Notes: generated by a model not told the origin, from the sequence alone. A DNA stretch of 64,000 nucleotides from Peptococcus niger (GCF_900101835.1 NZ_FNAF01000001.1:266361-330360), one strand, 5' to 3'. Shown: positions 17,065 to 26,531, counted from the first letter of the stretch. Numbers and translations: made by a program.

Positions 17065-18075
17065 TCAGTTTAAATAATCTTCCTGTTCACTTTTCCCGCT
17101 GCGGGTCATTAAATCAAAGGCCGCTTCTTTGACGTCAGCCTTATCAAAAAGCACGGCATGCATGTGCTCCACAATCGGCATGGAAATCCCGGATGCCTGT
17201 GCCCGTTCATAGGCTGCTTTGGTGGTCGGGACCCCTTCCACCACCATGCCCATATGGGCCAGTACATCTTCCAAGGTCCGCCCTTCGCCCAACTGAACAC
17301 CAGCGGTTCTGTTGCGGCTGTGGGAACTGGTGCAGGTAACAATCAAGTCGCCAACGCCGGTCAAGCCCAAAAAGGTCAAGGGATTGGCGCCATTTTTGAC
17401 CCCCAGCCGGGAAATCTCCGCCAAGCCGCGTGTCATCAATGCAGCCCGCGCATTATCACCGTAGCCCAAGCCAATGGTCATCCCGATGGCCAGCGCAATA
17501 ATATTTTTTAAGGCCCCGCCCAATTCTACACCGGTAACATCATCTGTGGTATAAAGGCGCAGGTTCTCATTCATCAAGTCTTTTTGCACCTGAGCCGCTA
17601 GTCCTTCATCTTTTGCGGCAGCCACCAAGGCCGTAGGCATATTGCGACCTACTTCCTCTGCATGGCTGGGCCCGTAAAGCACCACATAACGACCTTCAAC
17701 ATCGCCTAAGACTTCTGTATAAATGGTTGACAGCCGTTTACCGCTGTCAGCTTCCAGGCCTTTGGCCACATTGATGAGTGGCTCGCAACCGGAAAAACGC
17801 GCTTTATTGGCTTCTAAAAATGCCCGCTGTGCCTGAGTGGGCACGGCAATCAATGAATAATCCGCTCCGGCCGTTTGCTCAATGTCCGTTAGAAATTGAA
17901 TGTTCTCATGTAAGTGAATCCCGGACAGGTAATGGGCATTCAGGCGGGTTGCCTGCATGGCATCCACTTGCTTGCTGTTCCGCGCCCAGAGCATCACCTG
18001 ATGGCCATAGCTGGCAAAGCTCTGGGCCAAGGCCGTTCCCCAGCTTCCGGCACCAAAAATTGCAATGGTCGACAT
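17065..18075 (-). CDS. gpsA: Glycerol-3-phosphate dehydrogenase [NAD(P)+]
   Basis: A 336-residue cytosolic enzyme making sn-glycerol-3-phosphate from dihydroxyacetone phosphate for phospholipid synthesis. The nucleotide loop is FGAGSWGTALA (7-17); the catalytic region has GVELGGALKNIIALAIGM and DNARAALMTRGL. The start at 18075 follows AGGGGTGAG with good spacing; the longer frame would run into plsY. It lies 4 bp after plsY, which uses its product. Confidence 0.97.
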   Translation of the reverse strand: MSTIAIFGAGSWGTALAQSFASYGHQVMLWARNSKQVDAMQATRLNAHYLSGIHLHENIQFLTDIEQTAGADYSLIAVPTQAQRAFLEANKARFSGCEPLINVAKGLEADSGKRLSTIYTEVLGDVEGRYVVLYGPSHAEEVGRNMPTALVAAAKDEGLAAQVQKDLMNENLRLYTTDDVTGVELGGALKNIIALAIGMTIGLGYGDNARAALMTRGLAEISRLGVKNGANPLTFLGLTGVGDLIVTCTSSHSRNRTAGVQLGEGRTLEDVLAHMGMVVEGVPTTKAAYERAQASGISMPIVEHMHAVLFDKADVKEAAFDLMTRSGKSEQEDYLN

Positions 18076-18079
18076 GGTC

Positions 18080-18685
18080 TCACCCCTTCTTACCCGGTCT
18101 GATTTTATTTTCTGTTCCATTTCTCAAGCGGCGAATATTACCGCGATGTTTCCAAATAACAAAGAGAGCGCAGCATGTAAACACCCCAATGACCAAGGGC
18201 TGCTCATGGGTTAGGATCAACATCAGCGGACAGAGAATTGCCGCAGCAATACTGCCGATGGACATATATCCGGTGGTGTAGGCCAAAAGGGCCAGCGTTG
18301 TCCCGCAAGCCAAAAAAGACAGGGGGGAGACATACAACAAAACACCGGCGCCGGTGGCCACCCCTTTGCCGCCGCGAAAATGGACAAAAACGCTCAGGGT
18401 ATGTGCAATAACCGCAATGGCCGATGCCAAAAGCATCCCCATCTCATCCCCCAGGGCGTCACCAATACCGGCGGCCAAAGTGCCCTTGAGAATATCGCCA
18501 ACTAAGACGACGGCGGCAGCTCGACCACCCAATACACGCAAAACATTAGTAAAGCCGGCATTCCCACTGCCGACTTTAAAAATATCCACTCCACGTGCTC
18601 GACTGACCAGCTGAGCAAAGGGAATCGCCCCTAAAAAATAGGCAATGACAGCGATAAGTGCAAAAGACAAGAATCCACTCACCAT
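18080..18685 (-). CDS. plsY: Acyl-phosphate glycerol-3-phosphate acyltransferase PlsY
   Basis: A 201-residue membrane enzyme that acylates glycerol-3-phosphate using acyl phosphate, the first step of phospholipid synthesis. It has five to six membrane helices and the family motifs GAIPFAQL, the GSGNAGFTNVLR loop and VHFRGGKGVATGAG. Directly adjacent gpsA supplies its acceptor substrate. It follows der with a 1-bp gap. Confidence 0.96.
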   Translation of the reverse strand: MVSGFLSFALIAVIAYFLGAIPFAQLVSRARGVDIFKVGSGNAGFTNVLRVLGGRAAAVVLVGDILKGTLAAGIGDALGDEMGMLLASAIAVIAHTLSVFVHFRGGKGVATGAGVLLYVSPLSFLACGTTLALLAYTTGYMSIGSIAAAILCPLMLILTHEQPLVIGVFTCCALFVIWKHRGNIRRLRNGTENKIRPGKKG

Positions 18686-18686
18686 A

Positions 18687-20003
18687 TCAATCCTCTTTTC
18701 GGTTTCTCAACTGCAATCTTAGCGTAGTCCCCTCAAATACGAAATAATCTCGAATCCGGTTTTCCAAATACCGCAGATAAGAGAAGTGCATGATCTCCTG
18801 GTCGTTCACAAAAAGGGCAAAAGTCGGCGGTGCCACACCGATTTGCGTGGCGTAATAGATCTTCAGGCGCTTGCCCTTGTCCGTCGGTGGCGGATTTTTT
18901 AAAACCGCTTCGCGGATGATATCGTTCAAAACGCCGGTTGGCACACGCATAAGGCGATTTTCCACCACCGCATGAACGGTCTCCATAATTTGACCGACCC
19001 GTTGCCCGGTCACTGCTGAAACAAAGATCATTGGTGCATAAGCCAGGAAAAGCAGCTCCCCCTTGAACTTATCCTCCATCTCTTTTTGCGTCTTATGGTC
19101 CTTTTCCACCAAGTCCCACTTGTTGACCACCAAGACAATGCCCTTGCCCTGCTCATGCGCATAGCCGACAATACGCTTATCCTGGTCGGTCAAGCCTTGC
19201 GACCCGTCTATAACCATCAAGACCACATCCGACCGGTCAACTGCATGGAGCGACCGCACCACACTGTATTTTTCCGTGGCCAATTCAACTTTCTTGCGCC
19301 GACGCATGCCGGCTGTATCCACCAGAATATAATTTTCGCCATTATACCGAAATGGCGTATCAATGGCATCTCGCGTCGTCCCGGGCACATCGCTGACAAT
19401 GGAGCGTTCTTCGCCTAAAAGACGATTGCACAAAGACGATTTACCGACATTCGGCCGTCCCACAACAGCAATGGAAGACGCATCCACACCTGCAGTCACC
19501 GGCGGAGCATCCGGCAGAAGGCTGACCATTAAATCCAGCAAATCCCCTGTATTCCGCCCGCCCACGGCAGCAATCGGCACCAGGTGCTCAAAGCCCAGGC
19601 TATAAAATTCATAGACCGGCATCAAATCCTCAAAATCTTTCACTTTATTGGCAACCAAAATCACGGTTTTATCACTTTTCCGCAAGATTTGGGCCACTGT
19701 CTCATCTTCCTGGGTAACGCCGACAGAAGCATCGACCATAAAAAGAATTAAGTCCGATTCTTCAATGGCAATTTCCGCCTGTAACCGTACATTTTTTAAA
19801 ATATGGTCCTTATCGACGGTATCAATGCCACCCGTATCAATGAGGGTAAACTGCCGCCCGTTCCATTCACCGTCTTCATAGAGACGGTCCCGGGTGACAC
19901 CTGCCACGTCTTCAATGATGGCTTTCCGTGTCTGCGTTAGGCGGTTAAATAATGTTGACTTGCCCACGTTCGGACGGCCAACGATGGCTATAATCGGTTT
20001 CAT
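18687..20003 (-). CDS. der: Ribosome-assembly GTPase Der (EngA)
   Basis: A 438-residue GTPase with two tandem G domains, needed for 50S ribosome assembly. The first P-loop is GRPNVGKSTLFN (about 8-19), the second GRPNVGKSSLCN (about 182-193); both DTGG and DTAGM switch motifs and NKVKD/NKWD specificity motifs are present. The C-terminal KH-like domain ends in EGTTLRLQLRNRK. Length and layout match the family. Confidence 0.98.
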   Translation of the reverse strand: MKPIIAIVGRPNVGKSTLFNRLTQTRKAIIEDVAGVTRDRLYEDGEWNGRQFTLIDTGGIDTVDKDHILKNVRLQAEIAIEESDLILFMVDASVGVTQEDETVAQILRKSDKTVILVANKVKDFEDLMPVYEFYSLGFEHLVPIAAVGGRNTGDLLDLMVSLLPDAPPVTAGVDASSIAVVGRPNVGKSSLCNRLLGEERSIVSDVPGTTRDAIDTPFRYNGENYILVDTAGMRRRKKVELATEKYSVVRSLHAVDRSDVVLMVIDGSQGLTDQDKRIVGYAHEQGKGIVLVVNKWDLVEKDHKTQKEMEDKFKGELLFLAYAPMIFVSAVTGQRVGQIMETVHAVVENRLMRVPTGVLNDIIREAVLKNPPPTDKGKRLKIYYATQIGVAPPTFALFVNDQEIMHFSYLRYLENRIRDYFVFEGTTLRLQLRNRKED

Positions 20004-20023
20004 GTAACCTCCCGATAGACCGC

Positions 20024-21274
20024 TTATTTCCGTCCTGTCATAGCGGCAAATTGACGTGCTCCCACATCTTTGGTCCGCACATTTTTAAACAACAGGCTGT
20101 TCAGCGGTTGTAAATAGTGTTGTTCCAAGGGCTCTACTGTCAACGAGACCATAAAGTACAGGTCTTTGACCAAATCAAAAACCGTACCATCGCCAAAGGA
20201 GGCGTCCAAGCCCTTGTCAAGGATGTCCCGCTGCATGGCTTCAATTTGGTCGATTTTATATTGTTCAATCATTTTTTCGAGTGCCGTAATATGGTCCGGG
20301 TTGTACAAAAGGCTCTTCACCAGGAGCACATAAGCCATATTCAGCGGGTAAGGCACGCTATCAATGTTAGCCAGGGTCAATCCATGGCGACTCACCGTTA
20401 AAGAGGGGTGAATCATGCGGTAAACACGCTGTAGGTCTTCGTCCGTCATCTCACGATCGGCAAAGACATCACCGACGCTGCGATCGTCTGCAACGACAAG
20501 GCCCTGCGCATTCCGGACAGAAACAGCCGGCGCAGACCAAACAAAGTTAGCATAGTCCTGATATTTAAACGGATCGTTCAAGACCCCCGGAATCGCATAA
20601 GACCTTTCGTCCGCCGTCAGCAGGCGGCGCAGGTTGTATAAAAGTTCCGTGTTCTTTTCACCATTCACCCAGGAAGCATTGTCAAAAAAAGCCGCCAAGG
20701 CCGGCTGGACAAGCGCTGCAGATTGGATGCGTTTTTGGAAATTATCCACATGCGCATATTGGAGACCGATAGTGGTTTCCGCTCCGGTTGCCAGCGCTTC
20801 TAAAAGGTCTCCCTGGCCTGCAGCCCATTGGGCCAGTGCCTGATATTCCGGGGTGGGGACGATTTCAATGTCCCCGGTAGAACTGACCGGTTGATGACCG
20901 GTCGCCAGGAGAATTTGACCGCGACGTTTCAGTTCTTCAAACAGGCCTTCAATAAAAGCTAAGTAGGCCCGTTCCAAGTCCTGCACCTGGCTAAATTCCT
21001 TAAAGCGCCAATTGACCTGTCCGCCTAACCCAAGCACCACACTTTCGGCGCCATTTTCAGCCCCAACCAGGACATCATCTTCCGTGATGCCCTTCCAGCC
21101 ATTGTGAATCAGGCGTTCTAAAAGGCTTTTACTACCATTTTCATCTGAATAATTAACGGCCGTCAAGTCCTTGCTGTTGACCAACAAGTGGCCGAATGAT
21201 ACCCCCAGGGTAAATTCATCATGGGGGCGTTCAAATGATTTAAGGTTATTTATAATTGTTTGCATTGACATCAT
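20024..21274 (-). CDS. Glutamate-cysteine ligase family protein (GCS2 type)
   Basis: A 416-residue protein resembling the plant/proteobacterial and EgtA-type glutamate-cysteine ligases. Supporting segments are the central LATGHQPVSSTGDIEI, TIGLQYAHVDNFQKRIQSA, and ALVQPALAAFFDNASWVNGE, matching the ligase core where the family reads LALQPIATALFANSP. It probably joins glutamate and cysteine or a related amino pair. No gshB or gshF partner is near. The ATG overlaps the zapA stop (ATGA) and der follows by 20 bp, so it sits inside a division/ribosome operon. The family is likely; the actual product is uncertain. Confidence 0.65.
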   Translation of the reverse strand: MMSMQTIINNLKSFERPHDEFTLGVSFGHLLVNSKDLTAVNYSDENGSKSLLERLIHNGWKGITEDDVLVGAENGAESVVLGLGGQVNWRFKEFSQVQDLERAYLAFIEGLFEELKRRGQILLATGHQPVSSTGDIEIVPTPEYQALAQWAAGQGDLLEALATGAETTIGLQYAHVDNFQKRIQSAALVQPALAAFFDNASWVNGEKNTELLYNLRRLLTADERSYAIPGVLNDPFKYQDYANFVWSAPAVSVRNAQGLVVADDRSVGDVFADREMTDEDLQRVYRMIHPSLTVSRHGLTLANIDSVPYPLNMAYVLLVKSLLYNPDHITALEKMIEQYKIDQIEAMQRDILDKGLDASFGDGTVFDLVKDLYFMVSLTVEPLEQHYLQPLNSLLFKNVRTKDVGARQFAAMTGRK

Positions 21275-21543
21275 CACGTCTCCGTTTCTGTATCCTTATC
21301 TGAAAAAGCGTCATCATCCAAAATGTCCGCCAGTTGACGATACTCAGCTTCAAGTGCCAGAAGGTCTTCCGTCATATTTAATGCGGCCAACAGCAGTACT
21401 TCTTCATAAGCCGAGCGACGATCCTGACCGACCGATTCCATTTCTGTATTTAAGCGCTTCACCACAGCATCCACCCGGTCACTAGTCAAGTCGGATTTTA
21501 AGCGGATGCTTTTTCCATAAATTGTTTGTGTGGTCTCTTGCAT
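21274..21543 (-). CDS. zapA: Cell division protein ZapA
   Basis: An 89-residue ZapA-like protein that bundles FtsZ filaments. The N-terminal QTIYGKSIRLKSDLTSDRV and the middle ALNMTEDLLALEAEYRQL coiled-coil stretch fit the family. The start at 21543 is preferred because AAGGA lies 8 nt upstream; the longer frame overlaps the promoter. First gene of the zapA-gcl-der-plsY-gpsA operon. Confidence 0.82.
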   Translation of the reverse strand: MQETTQTIYGKSIRLKSDLTSDRVDAVVKRLNTEMESVGQDRRSAYEEVLLLAALNMTEDLLALEAEYRQLADILDDDAFSDKDTETET

Positions 21544-21580
21544 GCCATTCATCCTTTCATAAAAGGCCGCATATAAACTC

Positions 21581-21586
21581 AGTATA
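21581..21586 (-). promoter_or_regulatory. Candidate promoter (-10) of the zapA operon
   Basis: TATACT on the minus strand, 38 bp upstream of zapA, with only weak -35 candidates (ATGACG-like). It lies back to back with the rqcH promoter. Confidence 0.45.
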
Positions 21587-21643
21587 CCACAGCTTGGTTT
21601 TAGCGTCATCTTTTTCATAATCATAGGCGATTATGGGTATCTG

Positions 21644-21652
21644 TGGTATAAT
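21644..21652 (+). promoter_or_regulatory. Extended -10 promoter of rqcH
   Basis: TGGTATAAT on the plus strand is an extended -10 element 25 bp before the GTG start of rqcH. The -35 region is weak. Its place shows that the longer ATG start upstream of it cannot be used. Confidence 0.55.
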
Positions 21653-21677
21653 GTCTCATCAGCAAGGGAGGGATTAT

Positions 21678-23456
21678 GTGTCCTTAGACGGAATGGCGCT
21701 TCGCGCCTTAAGCCAAGAATTACACAGCCGTTTAGCCGGCGGCCGTGTCGATAAAATTACACAACCGGGCGAACGTGATCTGGTCATCTACATTCGCGTA
21801 GCCGGCAAAACAGAGCGGGTCTTGTTTTCCATCAATCCACAGAATGCCCGATTGACCTTATCCCAAAAAACAGACCCAGGTTTGCGCGAAGCAACGCTCT
21901 TTTGCATGGTATTACGAAAGCACTTGATGAATGCCCAACTGCTTGCTGTTGCTCAGCAGGGCTACGAACGCATGGTGCACCTGGATTTTACCGGCCGCAA
22001 CGAAATCGGTGACGAAACACAGCTCACCCTCATTGCCGAATTAATGGGCCGCTCCAGCAATATCATCCTGGTCAATTCGGAGGGCCTTATTTTAGATGCC
22101 ATGCGCCGAGTGGGCAGCGGCACCAACAAATACCGGCAGATCCAGCCCGGATTGGCCTACGTTCCGCCGCCAGCGCAAGATAAAAAAGCCATTGATGACC
22201 TGGCCGATGGCGACCTCAGCGCCCTTATTTTAGCAAACGAATCCAATAAAAATATGCGAAACCTGCTGGTCCAAACTTTGGCCGGCATCGGTCCGCAAAC
22301 GGCTGAAGACTTGCTCCTAAAATCAAGCATCGATCCGGACGGCACCGCTGATTATTTGGGCGCCGTAGATTACGCCCGTTTGGAAGCGGCGGTGGGCAAC
22401 CTGGCGGCCATGGCCCGCCAGAATAGCTGGACCCCGACCATCTTGTGGAATGGCGGAGAGCCGGTTGCTTTCGCCCCCTTCAGCTTAGCGGCAGACGGCG
22501 GCTTTAGCGAAAAAAAATACGACAGCATGAGCCAAGCCGTCGATCTGTTTTATACCTACAAAGTTCGCCACGAGCGTTTTTTACAAAAGCAGGGGAACTT
22601 ATTGCGCACCGTGCAAAAAGAAACAGAGCGCTGTGAAAAAAAATTGTCGCTGCAACTGGAAAAATTGGATGAGGCCCAATACGCCGAACGTGACCGCCTC
22701 TACGGCGAGCTTTTAACGGCCCAACTCTACCGCTTAAAGCAAGGCTCTGAAGCCATTGTGCCGAATTTTTACGATCCGGAGCAAGCCAACATCACCATTC
22801 CCATGGACCCGACGAAATCGCCCAATGAAAATGCTCAGCGCTATTTCAAACGCTACAACCGCGCCAAAAGCGGCGCCGAAAAGGCCGCCGTCCAAGCCGA
22901 GCAAACGCGCCAGGAAATCGCCTATTTGGCAAGCATCCGTGAAAGTTTGGACTTGAGCGAGGAATTGGCACAAATCAAAGAAATCCGTTCTGAACTGGAA
23001 GATGCCGGTTACTTAAAGCGGCAAGCCCAAAAGAAAGGCAGCAAAGCAGAAGCGCCGGCACCACCTCTAACCGTCCAGTACAAGGGCTATACCATTATGA
23101 TCGGCCGCAACAACAAGCAAAATGATCGGTTGACCTTGCGTACCGCCAACGGCGGCGACCTCTGGCTACATACCAAAGAGATTCATGGCGCACACGTCAT
23201 CGTCCGCCATCAAAGAGAGGCCTCCTTTCCTGACGACGTGAAAACCAAGGCAGCAGAATTGGCCGCCTGGTTTTCAAAAGCCCGCTACAGTGCCCAAGTC
23301 CCTGTTGACGCCACCTTAAAAAAATACGTTCACAAACCCAAAGGCGCCAAACCGGGGATGGTAATTTACACCGACCAGGAAACCTTGTACGTCACCCCTG
23401 ATGAAGGGGCCTTGAAACCACTCCTTACCGCTGCAGAAAAAGATAAGGAAGCGTAA
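21678..23456 (+). CDS. rqcH: Rqc2-like ribosome quality control protein RqcH
   Basis: A 592-residue NFACT protein that binds stalled 50S subunits and directs C-terminal alanine tailing in bacteria. The N-terminal NFACT-N domain begins SLDGMALRALSQEL, a coiled coil occupies about 290-440, and the NFACT-R domain near the C-terminus has YTIMIGRNNKQNDRLTL and DLWLHTKEIHGAHVIVR. The start is GTG, 6 nt after GGAGG. It was formerly annotated as fibronectin-binding FbpA. YlmH, another rescue factor, is encoded in the same window. Confidence 0.95.
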   Translation: MSLDGMALRALSQELHSRLAGGRVDKITQPGERDLVIYIRVAGKTERVLFSINPQNARLTLSQKTDPGLREATLFCMVLRKHLMNAQLLAVAQQGYERMVHLDFTGRNEIGDETQLTLIAELMGRSSNIILVNSEGLILDAMRRVGSGTNKYRQIQPGLAYVPPPAQDKKAIDDLADGDLSALILANESNKNMRNLLVQTLAGIGPQTAEDLLLKSSIDPDGTADYLGAVDYARLEAAVGNLAAMARQNSWTPTILWNGGEPVAFAPFSLAADGGFSEKKYDSMSQAVDLFYTYKVRHERFLQKQGNLLRTVQKETERCEKKLSLQLEKLDEAQYAERDRLYGELLTAQLYRLKQGSEAIVPNFYDPEQANITIPMDPTKSPNENAQRYFKRYNRAKSGAEKAAVQAEQTRQEIAYLASIRESLDLSEELAQIKEIRSELEDAGYLKRQAQKKGSKAEAPAPPLTVQYKGYTIMIGRNNKQNDRLTLRTANGGDLWLHTKEIHGAHVIVRHQREASFPDDVKTKAAELAAWFSKARYSAQVPVDATLKKYVHKPKGAKPGMVIYTDQETLYVTPDEGALKPLLTAAEKDKEA

Positions 23457-23462
23457 TGCCCT

Positions 23463-23942
23463 ATGTATATTGATCTGATTGTGGTGGGCAAATTAAAAGA
23501 GCGCCATTGGCGGGAGGCCTGTAGCGAATATGAAAAACGCCTGTCGCGCTACCACCGTCTTCGCCTGATTGCCGTGGCCGATGAAAAAGACCCACCCGAC
23601 CAAAGCGCCAAAGCCATTGGCCAAGTTTGCCAAAGGGAAGGCCTCCGTATTAAAGAAAAAATAGCCCCGCACACTTATGTCATTGCCTTAGCCGTTGACG
23701 GTAAGCGCTATTCATCGGAAACATTCGCCCGTCATTTGGCCGACCTGGACGGCCGCGGACACACCCACCTGACCCTCATCATTGGCGGCAGTCACGGTTT
23801 ATCCGATGATATTTTACAAATGGCAGATGAGAAGCTTTCCTTTTCAGACTTCACTTTTCCCCACCAGCTTATGCGGGTAATTTTATTGGAGCAGCTTTAT
23901 CGTGCCGCCAGGATCAACGCCGGCGAACCCTACCACAAATAG
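23463..23942 (+). CDS. rlmH: 23S rRNA pseudouridine-1915 methyltransferase RlmH
   Basis: A 159-residue SPOUT methyltransferase acting on the 23S rRNA. Landmarks are VGKLKERHWREACSEYEKRL at the N-terminus, the LIIGGSHGLSDDIL trefoil-knot cofactor loop (about 101-115) and the end segment LLEQLYRAARINAGEPYHK. It starts 6 bp after the rqcH stop, so both ribosome-related genes are co-transcribed. Confidence 0.96.
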   Translation: MYIDLIVVGKLKERHWREACSEYEKRLSRYHRLRLIAVADEKDPPDQSAKAIGQVCQREGLRIKEKIAPHTYVIALAVDGKRYSSETFARHLADLDGRGHTHLTLIIGGSHGLSDDILQMADEKLSFSDFTFPHQLMRVILLEQLYRAARINAGEPYHK

Positions 23943-23956
23943 GAAAGAGGTATTGC

Positions 23957-24607
23957 ATGAAAATAGAAATTTACAGTGATTTTGCCTGCCCCTACTGCTA
24001 CATCGGCAAACGCCACCTGGAGCAGGCCCTTAAGGAAATGAACCTGACCGAGAAAACAACCGTCCTCCACCGGGCCTTTATCCTTGACCCCGGGAAAATC
24101 AGTCATCCGGAGCGTACCTTTAAAGAGGGCTTAAACCTTCAAACAGCGGAAGAGCAGAAACGGATCGATGACTTGTTTGCCAGTATTACAAAACTGGCAG
24201 CAGAAATCGGTCTTTCCTACCACATGGACGGCATAAAAGACATTGCCACAGAAAAGGCACAACGGTTAACCCTCTGGGTTCAGGACCTAGAACCTGCCCT
24301 AACCCAGCAAGTAATTGATGCCATATTCCATGCGCATTTTATTGACAACCGAGACATTTCCGATACAAGCGTCTTGCTGGATGTCATCAAAGACCTGCCG
24401 CTTGACAGCCAGGCCGCTCAAGGCATCTTAGATGACCCGAAAGCCTATTTGGATCAGCTTTTTGCCGATGATGAAAAGGCCCATGCCCTGGACGTGGATT
24501 ACATTCCGTATTTTGTGGTGAACGATGACGATCGCATTAGCGGTGTGGTCAATACAGAAAAGCTGAAAAATATTCTTGCCAGAAATATCTCCTCTTCAGA
24601 CCAATAG
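23957..24607 (+). CDS. DsbA-family (FrnE-like) oxidoreductase
   Basis: A 216-residue cytosolic thioredoxin-fold protein of the DsbA/FrnE type, with the active CPYC motif at residues 11-14 (FACPYCYIGKRHLE) and the cis-Pro region VDYIPYFVVNDD near residue 180. There is no signal peptide. Members are thiol-disulfide oxidoreductases or 2-hydroxychromene-2-carboxylate isomerase relatives. It is the third gene of the rqcH-rlmH unit and is followed by a strong terminator. Confidence 0.87.
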   Translation: MKIEIYSDFACPYCYIGKRHLEQALKEMNLTEKTTVLHRAFILDPGKISHPERTFKEGLNLQTAEEQKRIDDLFASITKLAAEIGLSYHMDGIKDIATEKAQRLTLWVQDLEPALTQQVIDAIFHAHFIDNRDISDTSVLLDVIKDLPLDSQAAQGILDDPKAYLDQLFADDEKAHALDVDYIPYFVVNDDDRISGVVNTEKLKNILARNISSSDQ

Positions 24608-24629
24608 CAAAAAATCCGGTCCACAGATT

Positions 24630-24669
24630 AAAGGCCCCTGCGAATGCCATTACATTCGCAGGGGCCTTT
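24630..24669. terminator. Bidirectional terminator between dsbA-like gene and the men operon
   Basis: A 17-bp perfect inverted repeat (24630-24646 with 24653-24669) around a 6-nt loop. Short T-runs occur on both strands. It separates two convergent operons. Confidence 0.88.
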
Positions 24670-24687
24670 ATCTTAGGTAAAAACAAA

Positions 24688-26109
24688 CTAGGCGCCTACA
24701 AGGAAAGATATCCATAAGTAACCGATGCCGGCAATGCAAATAATTTCCACAACAGAAACCCAGAAGCCTGTTGCCCACCATTGCTTTTGGGTCGTATAGC
24801 CAGCTGCGTAATAAATCGATGCGGTACCTGTTCCGTAATGAGTCGTTCCAGGCGATACACAAGTCAATAGGGCAAAAATCATCCCGATGACCAGGGGATC
24901 TTGACCAATGGCCACCAACAAACCGACGCAAGGCAAGAAAAATGCCTGCATGTGCACAAAAAGGCTTGTCAGAAGGTAGTGGACATAAAAATATGCCAAC
25001 ACCAATGCCAGGTAAACCAAGAGAACAGGTTGATCGGCGAGCAGTGTTTGCAGCAATTCAACCAACCAACTAATCACACCATTTTCGTTCAGATAGGCCG
25101 TTATGGCAATGAGCGGCGCCAGCCACAAAAGAATATCCCAGGCCTTGTACTCTCGCACAATATCCTGATAGGAAACAATCCGGGTCAACAGAAGCGCCAC
25201 AACGCCCATTAGCGCAACAGTTGCTGCATGCATCTGAATCAAATTGCCGACGCCCCACAAAATAATCATCACCAAGAAAATCACCGACATCATTTTTTCC
25301 TGCACACTGACAGCACCCATCCGCTTCAATTCCTGTTTGGCAAAGTTCGGAGCAATCTTCATCTCTTCTGCCGTCATATCTGGTTTGTTCATAAAATAAA
25401 CCACCCACGGCACCGTTACCAAGGTCAGGAGAACCGGCACAGCGGCATAGCTAAACCAATCGGTCCAGCTGATCTCAACCTTGAAGCTTTTGGCCAACAT
25501 TTCCGTTGCCAAGGGGTTCGTAGACATGGCGGTCAAAAATAAGGCACCGATGATTAAGTTCAGCTGAAAACTTGCGATAAACAAAAATGTACCGATTTTT
25601 TTCTCCGTATGCTTCTCCGGTGAAGACCCCACCGCCTCTGCCAATGCCTTGGTAATCGGGTACAATATTCCCGCCCCTCTGGCATTAGTATTGGGAACAA
25701 AAGGAGCTATCAGGCAATCACAAAAGCTGATGGCATAGACCAAGGCCACCGGATGATGACCGGCTTTGGCAATAAACTGATAAGCAATCCGATGCCCTAA
25801 AGCTGTATTTTTAAAGCCAATGGCCGCAAAAAAAGCAAATAAAACCAGCCAAACTGCCGGATTCGCAAAACCATTCAACAAGTTTTCAATCGGCATGGCG
25901 CCACTGACCAAAAGCCCGCAGATTAAAATTAAGGCCAATTCACCGATGCTGCCCGCAGAAACCAGACAGGCTAAAATAAAGCCGACAAAAAAAGCAAATG
26001 TTTTCCAACCTTCAGGAGAAACACCAGCGGGTGGCGTCAAGAGGGCCATACCAAGGCTAATAAAAATAACGATAAGTAGCCGCGGTAGTTTTATGCTATT
26101 TGTCGTCAT
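24688..26109 (-). CDS. CitT/DIT1-type dicarboxylate or tricarboxylate carrier (SLC13/DASS)
   Basis: A 473-residue membrane protein with about 12 helices. It has the subfamily landmarks PNTNARGAGILYPI (about 135-148) and THYGTGTASIYYAAGYT (about 425-441), which in relatives read like CitT and the plastid 2-oxoglutarate/malate carrier. It likely exchanges dicarboxylates such as succinate, fumarate, malate or citrate. The start overlaps the 3' end of the thioesterase gene by 14 nt and so it belongs to the menB-menE operon. That linkage raises the possibility of an aromatic dicarboxylate (o-succinylbenzoate) as substrate, or of fumarate/succinate exchange for respiration. Family firm, substrate unknown. 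Confidence 0.85.
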   Translation of the reverse strand: MTTNSIKLPRLLIVIFISLGMALLTPPAGVSPEGWKTFAFFVGFILACLVSAGSIGELALILICGLLVSGAMPIENLLNGFANPAVWLVLFAFFAAIGFKNTALGHRIAYQFIAKAGHHPVALVYAISFCDCLIAPFVPNTNARGAGILYPITKALAEAVGSSPEKHTEKKIGTFLFIASFQLNLIIGALFLTAMSTNPLATEMLAKSFKVEISWTDWFSYAAVPVLLTLVTVPWVVYFMNKPDMTAEEMKIAPNFAKQELKRMGAVSVQEKMMSVIFLVMIILWGVGNLIQMHAATVALMGVVALLLTRIVSYQDIVREYKAWDILLWLAPLIAITAYLNENGVISWLVELLQTLLADQPVLLVYLALVLAYFYVHYLLTSLFVHMQAFFLPCVGLLVAIGQDPLVIGMIFALLTCVSPGTTHYGTGTASIYYAAGYTTQKQWWATGFWVSVVEIICIAGIGYLWISFLVGA

Positions 26110-26482
26110 AAGTCATCTTCTTGATGTATATCGTTACGGTAGAAACATTAAAAAGTTCTTCTGTCGGTAGGATGCACTGCTCCACCCGCCAAACCTGAAG
26201 CTTACCGCCAACCGTTTCGGGCATCGCGCGGGTTTCGCATTGGCTGCCCATGGGCACTGCTTTTAAATGATGGGATTCAAGACTTGTACCGACAGCTGCA
26301 TAACCTTCCTGAATAAGCTGTACCGCCCCCATACCGGCCCCCTGCTCGGCAATAGCGGCAGACAGTCCACCATGGAGAATGCCGTTAATTTGTGTCATAT
26401 TTTCTTTAACAGTCCATTTCTGAACCGTCAGCTCGCTGCTGACCTCAGTAAAATGAACACCACATTGTTCAAGAACATTCAT
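26096..26482 (-). CDS. Hotdog-fold thioesterase, possible DHNA-CoA thioesterase
   Basis: A 128-residue PaaI/YdiI-like hotdog protein. The catalytic region QINGILHGGLSAAIAEQGAG (about 36-55) has the HGG motif and the acidic residue one helix later. C-terminal TVTIYIKK is the usual last strand. It lies between menE and the carrier gene. In menaquinone synthesis a hotdog thioesterase (MenI) frees 1,4-dihydroxy-2-naphthoate from its CoA thioester, which fits this place well. The ATG at 26482 is chosen, with GAGAGG 8 nt upstream. Specificity is inferred from the operon. Confidence 0.75.
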   Translation of the reverse strand: MNVLEQCGVHFTEVSSELTVQKWTVKENMTQINGILHGGLSAAIAEQGAGMGAVQLIQEGYAAVGTSLESHHLKAVPMGSQCETRAMPETVGGKLQVWRVEQCILPTEELFNVSTVTIYIKKMTYDDK

Positions 26483-26531
26483 CACAATCACCTCTCAATC
26501 CTACTATTTTTTAATTTACTCCACCAGGAAG

